This document shows positions 26,930-35,248 of a stretch of DNA of 64,000 nucleotides, piece by piece (the first letter of the stretch is position 1; each line of letters begins with the position of its first letter). Below the pieces are notes generated by a model, which saw only the letters and a program-made list of their open reading frames with translations, was not told the origin of the DNA and did not search any database. The position numbers were made by a program, and so were the translations under genes. Source of the DNA: a bacterium (GTDB lineage: Bacteria; Pseudomonadota; Alphaproteobacteria; Caulobacterales; Hyphomonadaceae); NCBI GenBank assembly GCA_016125045.1, contig WGML01000002.1:372001-436000 (forward strand). Direction: 5' to 3'.

Positions 26930-26990
26930 TTGCGAACCACTTGCAACTAACCGTCAGACCCGTTAGCGGTGTTTTGAGAATGATTTGCAA
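26930..26990 (+). promoter_or_regulatory. two Fur-box-like sites upstream of the siderophore receptor
   Basis: TTGCGAACCACTTGCAA (26930-26946) and TTGAGAATGATTTGCAA (26974-26990) share 13 of 17 bases. The second contains TGAGAAT-G-ATTTGCA, close to the 7-1-7 Fur core TGATAAT-n-ATTATCA. They lie 34-94 bases before the receptor start at 27024, the expected place for iron-dependent repression. Assignment to Fur (rather than Irr) is by resemblance. Confidence 0.6.
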
Positions 26991-27023
26991 GTGCGTGATG
27001 TGGACATCGCGCCGGGGAGACAG

Positions 27024-29138
27024 ATGGACATGACCATGTTCAGGCGCGCGCGTTTCGGCGCAATAGCCATCCTTTTGCCAGCGACGGCGCTGCCCGGATG
27101 GGCCAACGACGCGCCGGACCCTCAGGGGCGCGGCGACACCGTCTATGTGTTCGGCGTGCACGAGGACTACACGGCCGACCGCACCCGCGCCGGCACGCGC
27201 ACCGACACCGCCCTTGCGGACATCCCTCAGGCCATCACCATCATCACCGGCGATCTCATCGAAGATCAGGCGATGCGCTCCTTCGCCGACGTCGTCCGCT
27301 ACGTTCCGGGGGTCAGCATCGGGCAGGGCGAAGGCCATCGTGATGCGCCCTCGCTGCGCGGCCAGTCCACGACGGCCGACTTCTTCGTCGACGGACTTCG
27401 CGACGACGTCCAGTATTTCCGGGACTTCTACAACGTCGCCCGCATCGAGGTCCTGAAGGGCTCGAATGCGCTGATCTTTGGTCGCGGCGGCGGCGGCGGG
27501 GTGATCAACCGGGTGATCAAGAAGGCCGACGGCGAGCAGGGCGGCGCGACCACGCTGGAAGCGGGCATGTTCGATTTCTATCGCGGGTCGCTCGATGTCG
27601 GCGGCGGACACGGCGGCACCGCGGGTCGGCTCAACCTCGTCTACGAGTCGAGCGGCAGCTTCAGGGATCACGTCGAGGTCGAGAAGTTCGGCTTCAACCC
27701 GACGGCGAGCGTTTTCCTGTCGCCGGACACCACCTTGCGGGTGAGCCACGAATATTTCTCCGATGAGCGCACCGTCGATCGGGGCGTGCCCTCGGTCGCC
27801 GCGACCGCCGCGCCGCTCGAGCGCGACCGGGAGCAGTTCTTCGGCGACCCGGATCTCAACGTGAGCGAGTTCGACGTGAACCTCTCAACCGCGACGCTCG
27901 ATCACAGCTTCTCCGACGCCCTCAGCCTCCGGGCGGCGATCCAGTACGCCTCTTACGACAAATTCTACCGCAATGTGTTTCCGGCCTCCCAGGTCGCGGC
28001 GTCCGGCGCGCTCAATTTCGCCGCTTATGAATCCGCGACCGATCGCGACAATCTTTTCGCGCAGACCGATCTCATCTGGGAGACCACGACCGGACCGGTC
28101 TCCCACAAGCTTCTGTTCGCGCTCGAATACGGCGACCAGGACACGCGCAACCTGCGCAGCGAGGCGCAGTTTCCGACCGTTGGCGGCGGCGAGCGTCTGC
28201 CGGTTTCGGTGACGGCGAGCGAGGTCCGGCTGGTTCCGGGCGTTGATATCGTGTTCGGCCGCAGGTCTCAGGACAACACCGTCCAGGCGACGATTCTCTC
28301 TGCCCTCGTGCAGGATCAGATCGGCCTCACGGATCGGCTCGACCTGGTGGTCGGGCTGCGTTTCGACAGTTTCGATCTCTCCTTCGACAACGGGCTCGGG
28401 GCCGACTTCAGCCGCAAGGACGAGTTCGCCTCGCCGCGGCTTGGCCTCGTCTTCCGTCCGGTTGATGAGCTGTCGATCTACGCGAGCTACGCCCAGTCCC
28501 GCCTGCCGCAGTCGGGCGACCAGTTTTCCTCCCTCGATGCGACCACCGCGGCGCTGGAGCCCGAACAGTTCGACACCTACGAGATCGGGGCGAAATGGGC
28601 GCCGCGTCCGGGGTTCGAGCTTGCCGCCGCCGTCTATCGGCTCGACCGCACCAACACCCGTGCGAACGATCCGTTGCGCGGGATCACCGTCCTCTCCGGC
28701 GAGCAGCGCAGCGAGGGGTTTGAACTCTCCGTCGCGGGCGCGGTCACGCCGAAATGGGACATCGTCGCCGCCTACGCCTACACCGACGCCCGCATCACGC
28801 AGGCGACCACCTCCGCTCCGGCTGGCCGCGTCTCGCCCCTTGCACCCGAGCAGGAGGCGTCCATCTGGAACCGGTATCAGTTCGCCGAACGGTTCGCCGC
28901 GGGCCTTGGCGTCATCCATGTCGGCGAGCAGTTCACGACGCTTTCGAACGCCGTCGTGCTTCCCTCCTTCACGCGCGTCGACGCCGCGCTGTTCTATGAT
29001 CTCAGCGACCGGGTCGGAGTGCAGGTCAATTTCGAGAATCTGACGGACGAGACCTATTTCCCGACCGCCCACAACGACGTGAACATCTCGCCCGGCGCGC
29101 CGTTCACCGTTCGTGGCGGTCTTCGTCTGCGGTTCTGA
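27024..29138 (+). CDS. TonB-dependent siderophore receptor
   Basis: A 704-aa outer-membrane receptor. The signal peptide ends near GWA-N (about residue 26). The plug has the siderophore-receptor signature TDTALADIPQAITIITGDLI, then VVRYVPGVSIGQGEGHRDAP, SLRGQSTTADFFVDGLRDD and IEVLKGSNALIFGRGGGGG. The barrel closes with TVRGGLRLRF. Closest in style to catecholate or ferric-siderophore receptors of the Fiu/FhuA group. It imports an iron-siderophore complex using TonB energy; which siderophore is unknown. ATG 27024 follows GGGGAGACAG. Two Fur-like boxes upstream fit iron control. No siderophore synthesis genes are in the window. Confidence 0.92.
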   Translation: MDMTMFRRARFGAIAILLPATALPGWANDAPDPQGRGDTVYVFGVHEDYTADRTRAGTRTDTALADIPQAITIITGDLIEDQAMRSFADVVRYVPGVSIGQGEGHRDAPSLRGQSTTADFFVDGLRDDVQYFRDFYNVARIEVLKGSNALIFGRGGGGGVINRVIKKADGEQGGATTLEAGMFDFYRGSLDVGGGHGGTAGRLNLVYESSGSFRDHVEVEKFGFNPTASVFLSPDTTLRVSHEYFSDERTVDRGVPSVAATAAPLERDREQFFGDPDLNVSEFDVNLSTATLDHSFSDALSLRAAIQYASYDKFYRNVFPASQVAASGALNFAAYESATDRDNLFAQTDLIWETTTGPVSHKLLFALEYGDQDTRNLRSEAQFPTVGGGERLPVSVTASEVRLVPGVDIVFGRRSQDNTVQATILSALVQDQIGLTDRLDLVVGLRFDSFDLSFDNGLGADFSRKDEFASPRLGLVFRPVDELSIYASYAQSRLPQSGDQFSSLDATTAALEPEQFDTYEIGAKWAPRPGFELAAAVYRLDRTNTRANDPLRGITVLSGEQRSEGFELSVAGAVTPKWDIVAAYAYTDARITQATTSAPAGRVSPLAPEQEASIWNRYQFAERFAAGLGVIHVGEQFTTLSNAVVLPSFTRVDAALFYDLSDRVGVQVNFENLTDETYFPTAHNDVNISPGAPFTVRGGLRLRF

Positions 29139-29270
29139 GGGGGGCGGTGCATCACCGGGGCCGACTGCGGTCCCGGTTTGACACCGGCGACGGAGTTGCG
29201 CTTTGTGGCGGTCCGTCGAGGTCGCAAAGCGATCGGCGACCATTCGGGCTCAAGGAACAGGACACCCGCC

Positions 29271-29705
29271 ATGCTTCGCGTCGCCGCCATTTCCGCCGTC
29301 GCCACCCTGGCGCTGGCGCCGTCCCTCTCCGCCCAGCGGCCGGGAGTCGTGGTCACGATCGATCCGCAGGCGGGCTATGAGCAGGCGCTCGCTTGCTATC
29401 GCTACTATGACGTCGCCGAGCAGGTCGCGAACGCCACCCTGCCCACGCTCGAGGCTGGAAGCGAGCAGCGCAAGGCCCTGCAGGTCCGCAACGTCGTCAA
29501 CCAGACGCTGAAGATGACCTGGAACAAGCACATCGACGCAACCAAGGGCGGCAAGTCGGGCGCGGAGATTGACGCAGACCTTGATCGCGTGGGCGCTCCG
29601 ATCATCGCCGACGCCAATGCCGGTCTCGGCGGCGACGCCGAGGCGACCGCCCGCTATGACGCGGTCCAGGTCCAGTGCAAGACCTTAGAGCGCGCGGCGG
29701 GCTGA
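29271..29705 (+). CDS. secreted protein of unknown function
   Basis: A 144-aa protein with a clear signal peptide (MLRVAAISAVATLALAPSLSAQ, cleaved about residue 21). The mature protein is helical, with two Cys (ALACYRYYD and VQVQCKTLE) that could form a disulfide. I do not recognise the family. ATG 29271 follows AGGAACAGGA. It sits 132 bases after the siderophore receptor on the same strand but with no evidence of shared function. Confidence 0.75.
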   Translation: MLRVAAISAVATLALAPSLSAQRPGVVVTIDPQAGYEQALACYRYYDVAEQVANATLPTLEAGSEQRKALQVRNVVNQTLKMTWNKHIDATKGGKSGAEIDADLDRVGAPIIADANAGLGGDAEATARYDAVQVQCKTLERAAG

Positions 29706-29781
29706 CGCCTTCCCGGCCGTTGACCTTCGGCCTCCCCGGCGTACCGTCAGCCTCGTCTGCCGCCGCTTGAGGAGCACACCG

Positions 29782-30727
29782 ATGGCCACCCCTCCGCCGT
29801 TCGACACGCCGCTCGTTCGCCGCGCCGACCGGATCGAGGGGCCGCTTCGCGCGCCGCGTCAGATGCTCCAGGAGCAGGAGTATGGCGGCCACACCTCCAT
29901 TCACGACGACGCGATGGCCGAAAAGCTCGGCTTTCGCGCGGGGCCGATCGAGGGTCCGACGCATTTCAGCCTCTTCCCGCCGCTCCTGTATGATATTTGG
30001 GGGGGAGAAGTGGTTCGAGCGCGGGTGTTTATCCGCGCATTACCAGAACATGGTCGTGGAGGGCGAGGAAACCCGCGCTTTCGTCGAACGCCCTGATTCC
30101 AATACATTTTCGGTCCGGGCGTGGGCCGAGAAGGCGGATGGGGTCCCCGTCCTGGAAGCCTCGGCGAGCCTCGGTCCAAACCCGACTCAAACTCTACTGG
30201 AAAAGCGGCTTTCGGCCCTTCGGCCGCCCGGCGAGCTTGTGATCCTCGCGGACTTATCCGTCGGTCTTAAGGGCGCGCAGGACGAGTTGGTCCGCATGGA
30301 TCCTGACCAGAACATGGGGAAGCTCTATCCGTTCTCCCTCGCCCAGAAGCTTAAGGTCATCACCGAAGCCTCGCCCTGGTACGCCTCCTCCGATACGCCC
30401 TGGGGCCGGCCGATCATCCCGCTCGAATTGGTCAGCGTCCTTGCCGAATACTCAAGCGCCGCCGCGAAATTTCCAGTTAAGGGGCCCGCCGTCGGCCTGT
30501 TTGCGGATCAGGAAATACGCATGATCGACGGCCCGCTCTTCGTCGGCGAGACCTATCTTTTGCGGCGCGAAATCGTCGCGCTGTCCGAAAGCAAGCGCAC
30601 CGAATCCTATTGGGTCCGCACCCGCGTCTTCGAGCGGACAAGAACCCGCCAGATCGCCGAAATGCTGCTCAACCACGCAACCTTGAAACACTCCTATGCA
30701 GGCTACGAAGCGGCCCGTAAGAATTGA
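29782..30727 (+). pseudogene. MaoC-like (hotdog) protein gene, frameshifted at a G7 tract
   Basis: Two overlapping frames make one protein. Frame one runs from ATG 29782 (after GAGGAG) as MATPPPFDTPLV through FRAGPIEGPTHFSLFPPLLYDIW. It then hits seven Gs at 29999-30005 and goes out of frame. Removing one G restores DIWGEKWFERGCLSAHYQ and continues to the stop at 30727, about 314 aa in total. Both halves look intact. FRAGPIEGPTHF resembles the PIHG-type region of MaoC-like hydratases, which hydrate enoyl-CoA; that assignment is tentative. Neighbouring acyl-CoA dehydrogenases fit a CoA-ester catabolic role. The shift may be a sequencing error in a homopolymer, a recent mutation or phase variation. 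Confidence 0.75.
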
Positions 30728-30859
30728 CGGGAAGCGAGAAATCTCCGCCGTTTGACCCTGCGTCACGGCTTTCCGTGCTCGTCAGGAGCAGTCTAGCTTG
30801 AAGGGCGCGCTGATGGTCGCCGGTCTGGCTCGCCTCTACGCCGTGAAAGGACTTTCGCG

Positions 30860-31975
30860 ATGAATTTCGATTTCTCCGAAGACCAGAATTTCCTTCGGGA
30901 ACAAGCTCGTAGATTTCTAGAGGCCGAATGCACCTCCGCGGTCGTCCGCGAGGTTCTGAACGATGACGCGCGGGCGTTCCACGAGCCGCTCTGGGCGAAG
31001 GTCGCCGAGATGGGCTGGCTTGGCGTCGCGATCCCGGAGGCGCATGGCGGCCTGGGCCTCGGCCAGCTCGAACTGTGCGTGATCGCCGAAGAACTCGGCC
31101 GCGTTGTTGCCCCGATCCCGTTTTCTTCCACCGCCTATTACTTCACCGAAGCCCTCAAGCTCGCAGGGTCTCCCGGGCAGCAGGCGGCCATGCTCCCGGG
31201 GGTCGTCGCCGGGACGACCATCGGCTGCTACGCGGCGTCGGAAGGGCCGGGCGAGGTGGACCCCGCCCGACTGTCGACCGTGTTTGACGGAAGCGTCCTC
31301 AAAGGCGTCAAGATTCCCGTAGCGGACGGCGACATCGCCACCCACGCCATCGTCCTCGCGCGTGAGGGAGGGTCCGCCAGCCTGGTGCTGGTCGCGTTGG
31401 ACTCCGCCGGGGTCCATCGCAGGGTGTTGAAAACATTGGACCCAACCCGCAGTCACGCCGAAGTCTCCTTTGATGGCGCCAAGGCTGAACGACTGGGGCC
31501 CGTCGGCCATGGCGCCCGCCTTCATGATCAGCTGATGGATCGTGTGGCGGTTCTGTTGGCGTTCGAACAACTCGGCGGGGCGTCACGAGCGCTCGAGACC
31601 GCGACCGCCTACGCCAAGGAACGCTACGCTTTTGGCCGCCCGATCGGCGGCAATCAGGCGATCAAGCACAAGCTCGCCGACATGTATGTGAAGAACGAAA
31701 TCGCCCGCTCCAACTGCTTCTACGGCGCGTGGGCCCTGTCGACGGACGCCGCCGAATTGCCGGAAGCGGCTGCGGCCTCCCGGCTGGCGGCGAGCGAAGC
31801 CTACTGGTTCGCGTCCAAGGAAAACATTCAGACCCATGGCGGCATGGGGTTCACCTGGGAAGTCGATTGCCATCTCCACTATCGGCGCGCGAAGCTCCTC
31901 GCCGTGCAGGCCGGGTCGCCGAAGCTGTGGAAGGAAAAGCTGGTCCGCGCGCTGGAAGCAAGGAATGCGGCGTGA
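30860..31975 (+). CDS. acyl-CoA dehydrogenase, FadE27/FadE29-like subunit type
   Basis: A 371-aa flavoprotein of the acyl-CoA dehydrogenase superfamily, MNFDFSEDQNFLREQARRFL at the start. Visible features are EMGWLGVAIPEAHGGLGLG, a middle beta domain, YAKERYAFGRPIGGNQAIKH and the C-terminal THGGMGFTWEVDCHLHYRRA, which resembles the subunit of heteromeric steroid side-chain dehydrogenases (FadE27/ChsE2 type). Such proteins pair with a second, different subunit; the gene at 32755 is the obvious candidate. It would oxidise an acyl-CoA to the enoyl-CoA, upstream of the hydratase-like gene. ATG 30860; no strong ribosome-binding site (GGACTTTCGCG). Confidence 0.85.
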   Translation: MNFDFSEDQNFLREQARRFLEAECTSAVVREVLNDDARAFHEPLWAKVAEMGWLGVAIPEAHGGLGLGQLELCVIAEELGRVVAPIPFSSTAYYFTEALKLAGSPGQQAAMLPGVVAGTTIGCYAASEGPGEVDPARLSTVFDGSVLKGVKIPVADGDIATHAIVLAREGGSASLVLVALDSAGVHRRVLKTLDPTRSHAEVSFDGAKAERLGPVGHGARLHDQLMDRVAVLLAFEQLGGASRALETATAYAKERYAFGRPIGGNQAIKHKLADMYVKNEIARSNCFYGAWALSTDAAELPEAAAASRLAASEAYWFASKENIQTHGGMGFTWEVDCHLHYRRAKLLAVQAGSPKLWKEKLVRALEARNAA

Positions 31976-32040
31976 GCGAGCCCTCCAATCAGGAATTCGG
32001 CCGCCCGCGGGTGCGGGCGGCCTCACCGGTCGGTTCGGCG

Positions 32041-32529
32041 TTATTCCTGCGGCGGAGTGATTTCGATCGTCCGTCCGCCGGACTTCACGATCGCCTTTGT
32101 GTAAGTGAGATCAAACGATTCCGTCTGGCCGACGCCGTCCAGCGGATAGGAGCCATAATTGTTGACCGTCACGTTCTGAAGCGTCCATTCGGCGGAACCC
32201 GCGCCATCCAGCTTCAGGACGACATCGCCCATCGGTGCGCCGGAGACTGCGGCGCCGAGGAAGGCCGCGGAGGACGCGTCCGCCGTGCGGCTGATCGAGA
32301 TCGGGCTCACATAAACAACGGGCGGTGCGTTCGGAAGCGGCATGCCGGTCTCATTGTCGTAGGCGGGAGAGCGCGCGATGTTCATGCTGACCCCTGTCAC
32401 ACCGGTGGTCTGAACCGCGTTTCCGACCTTGAAGCTCAGGGTCGATTCGGCGAACGCCGGAGTGGCCAGAACCAGCGCGCTGCAGGCCAGAAAGGCCGTG
32501 GTGCGAAGCGCGGCGAAGGGGGACGACAT
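32041..32529 (-). CDS. secreted Hcp-fold protein
   Basis: A 162-aa protein with a Sec signal peptide (MSSPFAALRTTAFLACSALV then ATPAFA-E, cleaved about residue 28). The mature part matches the Hcp beta-barrel pattern: ISISRTADASSAAFLGAAVSG, VVLKLDGAGSAEWTLQNVTV then NNYGSY, and ESFDLTYTKAIVKSGG. Classical Hcp forms the tube of type VI secretion but lacks a signal peptide, and no other type VI gene is in the window. It is therefore an exported Hcp relative of unknown role. ATG 32529 follows AAAGGATACCAC. It lies between two acyl-CoA dehydrogenase genes on the opposite strand. Confidence 0.75.
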   Translation of the reverse strand: MSSPFAALRTTAFLACSALVLATPAFAESTLSFKVGNAVQTTGVTGVSMNIARSPAYDNETGMPLPNAPPVVYVSPISISRTADASSAAFLGAAVSGAPMGDVVLKLDGAGSAEWTLQNVTVNNYGSYPLDGVGQTESFDLTYTKAIVKSGGRTIEITPPQE

Positions 32530-32754
32530 GTGGTATCCTTTCAAGCATTGAACGCCCCGGCGCGAGCGCGCCGGATAGCGCGGGCCGGTCTTGCGCCGGT
32601 GAGTCCGCATCCATCACTCAATGCGAGGATTGCGCTGGAATCTAGGCGCCAGCTCAGCAATTTTGCGCATTCGCATCCTGTCGAGGTCCGCGGATCGCGG
32701 CGGACCGTAATGTCTGGGATCATCTCACAAACCGCTCGCTGAAGGACAAGATCG

Positions 32755-33960
32755 ATGGATTTCAACGATACGCCGGAGGAGGCCGCCTTCCGCGCCGAAG
32801 CGCGCGCCTTTCTTGAAAAGCACCTCGATTCAAAGGGCTCCAAGCCGCTTCGCCAGCGCATTGACGGGGCGGAGTTCATGCAGCGCGCGAAGGCATGGCA
32901 AGCGCTGAAGGCGGATAACCGCTACGCGCAGATCACCTGGCCGGAGGCGTTTGGCGGACGCGGCGGGAGCGCGATGCAGCAGGTGATCTGGAACCAGGAG
33001 GAGGCGAAGTTCGACGCCCCGGTCGGGCCGTTCACGGTCGGTCTCGGCATGTGCATACCGACGGTCATCGCCTTCGGTTCGGACGCCCATAAAGCGCGCT
33101 ATGTCAACAAAGCCCTCAGAGGCGAGGAGATTTGGTGCCAGCTCTTTTCGGAGCCGGCGGCGGGGTCGGACGTCGCCGGCGTGAAGACGCGGGCCGTGCG
33201 CGACGGCGACCACTGGGTCATCAACGGACAGAAGGTCTGGACGTCCGGCGCGCACTACTCGGATTTCGGCATCCTACTCACGCGCACGGACCCGAAAGCC
33301 CCGAAGCACAGGGGGTTGACGATGTTCATCGTCAACATGAAGCAGCCTGGCGTCGAGGCGCGTCCGATCCACCAGGCGTCCGGCGGGCGCGAGTTCAACG
33401 AGGTTTATTTCTCGGATGTCCGCATTCCCGACGCCGACAGGCTGGGAGAGGTCGGCGCCGGCTGGAAGGTGGCCCTCGTCACACTCATGAACGAACGGCT
33501 GGCGGTTGGCGGATCGCCTGGTCCCGACTGGTCGGAGATCATGGACTATGCGAGGTCCGCCGGTACGCTGAAGGACCAGGCGTTCCGGGAAAAACTCGCG
33601 GACTGGTATGTCGCTGCTCAGGGCTACAACCTGACCAAGTTCCGGACCCAGACCGCCCTGTCGCGCGGCGCAACGCCAGGACCGGAAAGCTCGATCGGCA
33701 AGATTATCACGGCGAACCAGCTGCAGGATATCTGCAATGAAGCCATCGAGATGCAGGGGCATTACGGCGTGATGACGGATCCGGAGCGGACCGCCTCCGA
33801 CGGCCTGTTCCAGCAGAGCTTCATGTGGGCCGCGGGCCTCCGCATCGCCGGTGGAACGGACGAAATCCTCAAGAACATCATCGCCGAACGCGTCCTCGGA
33901 CTCCCCGGAGACGTCCGTGTCGACAAGGATGTGGCGTTCGAGGACCTTAAGCAGGGCTAG
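32755..33960 (+). CDS. acyl-CoA dehydrogenase, FadE26/FadE28-like
   Basis: A 401-aa acyl-CoA dehydrogenase. It begins MDFNDTPEEAAFRAEARAFL, with ITWPEAFGGRGGSAMQQVIWNQE in the N-terminal domain. WCQLFSEPAAGSDVAGVKTRA is the FAD/substrate loop, and HWVINGQKVWTSGAHYSDFG follows. The C-terminal FAD segment is AGGTDEILKNIIAERVLGLP. It dehydrogenates an acyl-CoA, passing electrons to ETF. The partner-like gene at 30860 and the MaoC-like gene upstream suggest a catabolic set for a branched, steroid-like or terpenoid acyl-CoA. That substrate is inference. No canonical ribosome-binding site is clear before ATG 32755 (GAAGGACAAGATCG). Confidence 0.88.
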   Translation: MDFNDTPEEAAFRAEARAFLEKHLDSKGSKPLRQRIDGAEFMQRAKAWQALKADNRYAQITWPEAFGGRGGSAMQQVIWNQEEAKFDAPVGPFTVGLGMCIPTVIAFGSDAHKARYVNKALRGEEIWCQLFSEPAAGSDVAGVKTRAVRDGDHWVINGQKVWTSGAHYSDFGILLTRTDPKAPKHRGLTMFIVNMKQPGVEARPIHQASGGREFNEVYFSDVRIPDADRLGEVGAGWKVALVTLMNERLAVGGSPGPDWSEIMDYARSAGTLKDQAFREKLADWYVAAQGYNLTKFRTQTALSRGATPGPESSIGKIITANQLQDICNEAIEMQGHYGVMTDPERTASDGLFQQSFMWAAGLRIAGGTDEILKNIIAERVLGLPGDVRVDKDVAFEDLKQG

Positions 33961-34095
33961 TGGACGGCTCCGCGCCGGCCAAACCCGGCAGGCGGAATAC
34001 AAAAGTGGTCCGAGGCTTGCACCAACCACGCGAACAGATGGTCGCCCCCTGCGCGAGTGAAACGGGGCTGACCGCGTGGCTGGAGGTGAAGCTTC

Positions 34096-35211
34096 ATGCA
34101 GATCGACGTCGTGGACCCCTTGTCCCTTTCGCTGTCTGACATCGCCCAATGGCGCTCCTTTCTTGCCGACGATCCGGCGCTCTCAAGCCCGTATTTCACG
34201 CCGGAATGGGCGAAAGCGGTGGCGCGCCGACGCGATGACGCCCGTGTCGTGGTGTTCCGCGGGGTGAGGCGGCCGATCGCCTTTCTTCCCGTCCTGCGGT
34301 CGAACCCCTTCGCGGCCCTGCCGATCGGCGCCCCCTTGTGCGACTACCAGGCGGTGATCGCGCCGCGTGGCGCAAGAATCGACTTCCAGGCGGCGGCCCG
34401 AGCGCTCGGTGTCGGCCGCATCGATTTCACAGCGGCGCTGAGGACAGGACCGACCGCGCCGTGCGTTCGGACCCATGCGGCGGGCCATGTCGTCGATTTC
34501 TCAGGCGGCTGGGACGCTTATTGCGAGGACCGCCGCAGCGCCGGGTCTAGCGTGCTCAAGCGCGCCCGGAAGAAGCTCATGAAGCTGTCCCGCGACCACG
34601 ATGGCGATGTCGCCATCGACGCATTCTCGCAGGATGGGGAAGCCTTCGATCAGCTGCTCTACTGGAAACGGCAGCAGATGCAGGCGACCGGCGTGACGGA
34701 CATTTTCGATCATGGCTGGATTCACCGCCTGGTGCGCGACATTCTCGAGCACGATCCCGCTTCGCCCTTCGGCGGCGCGCTGTTCGTCCTTCGCGTTCGG
34801 CAGAAGCCCGCCGCCGGCCTGTTCTGCTTGCGCTCCGGCGACACGCTGCACGCCTGGTTCGTCGGACACGCGCCCCAGCTTGCCGAGTATTCGCCCGGTC
34901 AGGTTCTATTTGCCGAGGCGATCCGGGTTTCCGCAGAAGCCGGGTTCCGGCGGATGGACCTCGGCCCTGGCGACTACCAGTTCAAGGAAAGCTTCGCGAA
35001 TGCGGTCCGCCCGGTCGGCGCTGGTTTCGCCGGCCGTCCCTCTCTGGCGGCCGCGCTGAAAGGCGCAGAGTTCGAGGCGCGTCGTTCGATTGAGCAGATG
35101 CCGCTCGGCGCGGCGAGGCAATGGCCGGCGAAGGCCATGCGACGGATGGACATCATCCGGGGACTGGCCGGCCAGAAAAATGGAGCGGCGGCCCTGATTC
35201 AGGCGCTGTAG
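34096..35211 (+). CDS. CelD/BcsL-type GNAT acetyltransferase
   Basis: A 371-aa cytosolic protein. The C-terminal half has a GNAT fold of the CelD type: LLYWKRQQMQATGVTDIFDH, ALFVLRVRQKPAAGLFCLRS, TLHAWFVGHAPQLAEYSPGQ and RRMDLGPGDYQFKESFAN. These proteins are usually encoded near polysaccharide genes and may acetylate a sugar or peptide, but the substrate is unknown. The ATG at 34096 has a textbook ribosome-binding site (GGAGGTGAAGCTTC). No glycan operon is adjacent here. It ends 37 bases before the threonine ammonia-lyase start. Confidence 0.85.
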   Translation: MQIDVVDPLSLSLSDIAQWRSFLADDPALSSPYFTPEWAKAVARRRDDARVVVFRGVRRPIAFLPVLRSNPFAALPIGAPLCDYQAVIAPRGARIDFQAAARALGVGRIDFTAALRTGPTAPCVRTHAAGHVVDFSGGWDAYCEDRRSAGSSVLKRARKKLMKLSRDHDGDVAIDAFSQDGEAFDQLLYWKRQQMQATGVTDIFDHGWIHRLVRDILEHDPASPFGGALFVLRVRQKPAAGLFCLRSGDTLHAWFVGHAPQLAEYSPGQVLFAEAIRVSAEAGFRRMDLGPGDYQFKESFANAVRPVGAGFAGRPSLAAALKGAEFEARRSIEQMPLGAARQWPAKAMRRMDIIRGLAGQKNGAAALIQAL

Positions 35212-35248
35212 CCGGATCGCTAAGCTCGGGCGTTCCGATCCTCCAAAA

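Noticed and set aside
29702-29757. Inverted repeat GCTGACG...CGTCAGC after the secreted protein gene as a terminator
   Set aside because: Arms are only 7 bases with a roughly 40-base centre and no T-run; a short GGCCG/CGGCC hairpin inside also lacks a T-tract.
32041-32529. A type VI secretion locus
   Set aside because: Only one Hcp-like gene is present, and it has a signal peptide; no sheath, baseplate or ATPase genes are seen.
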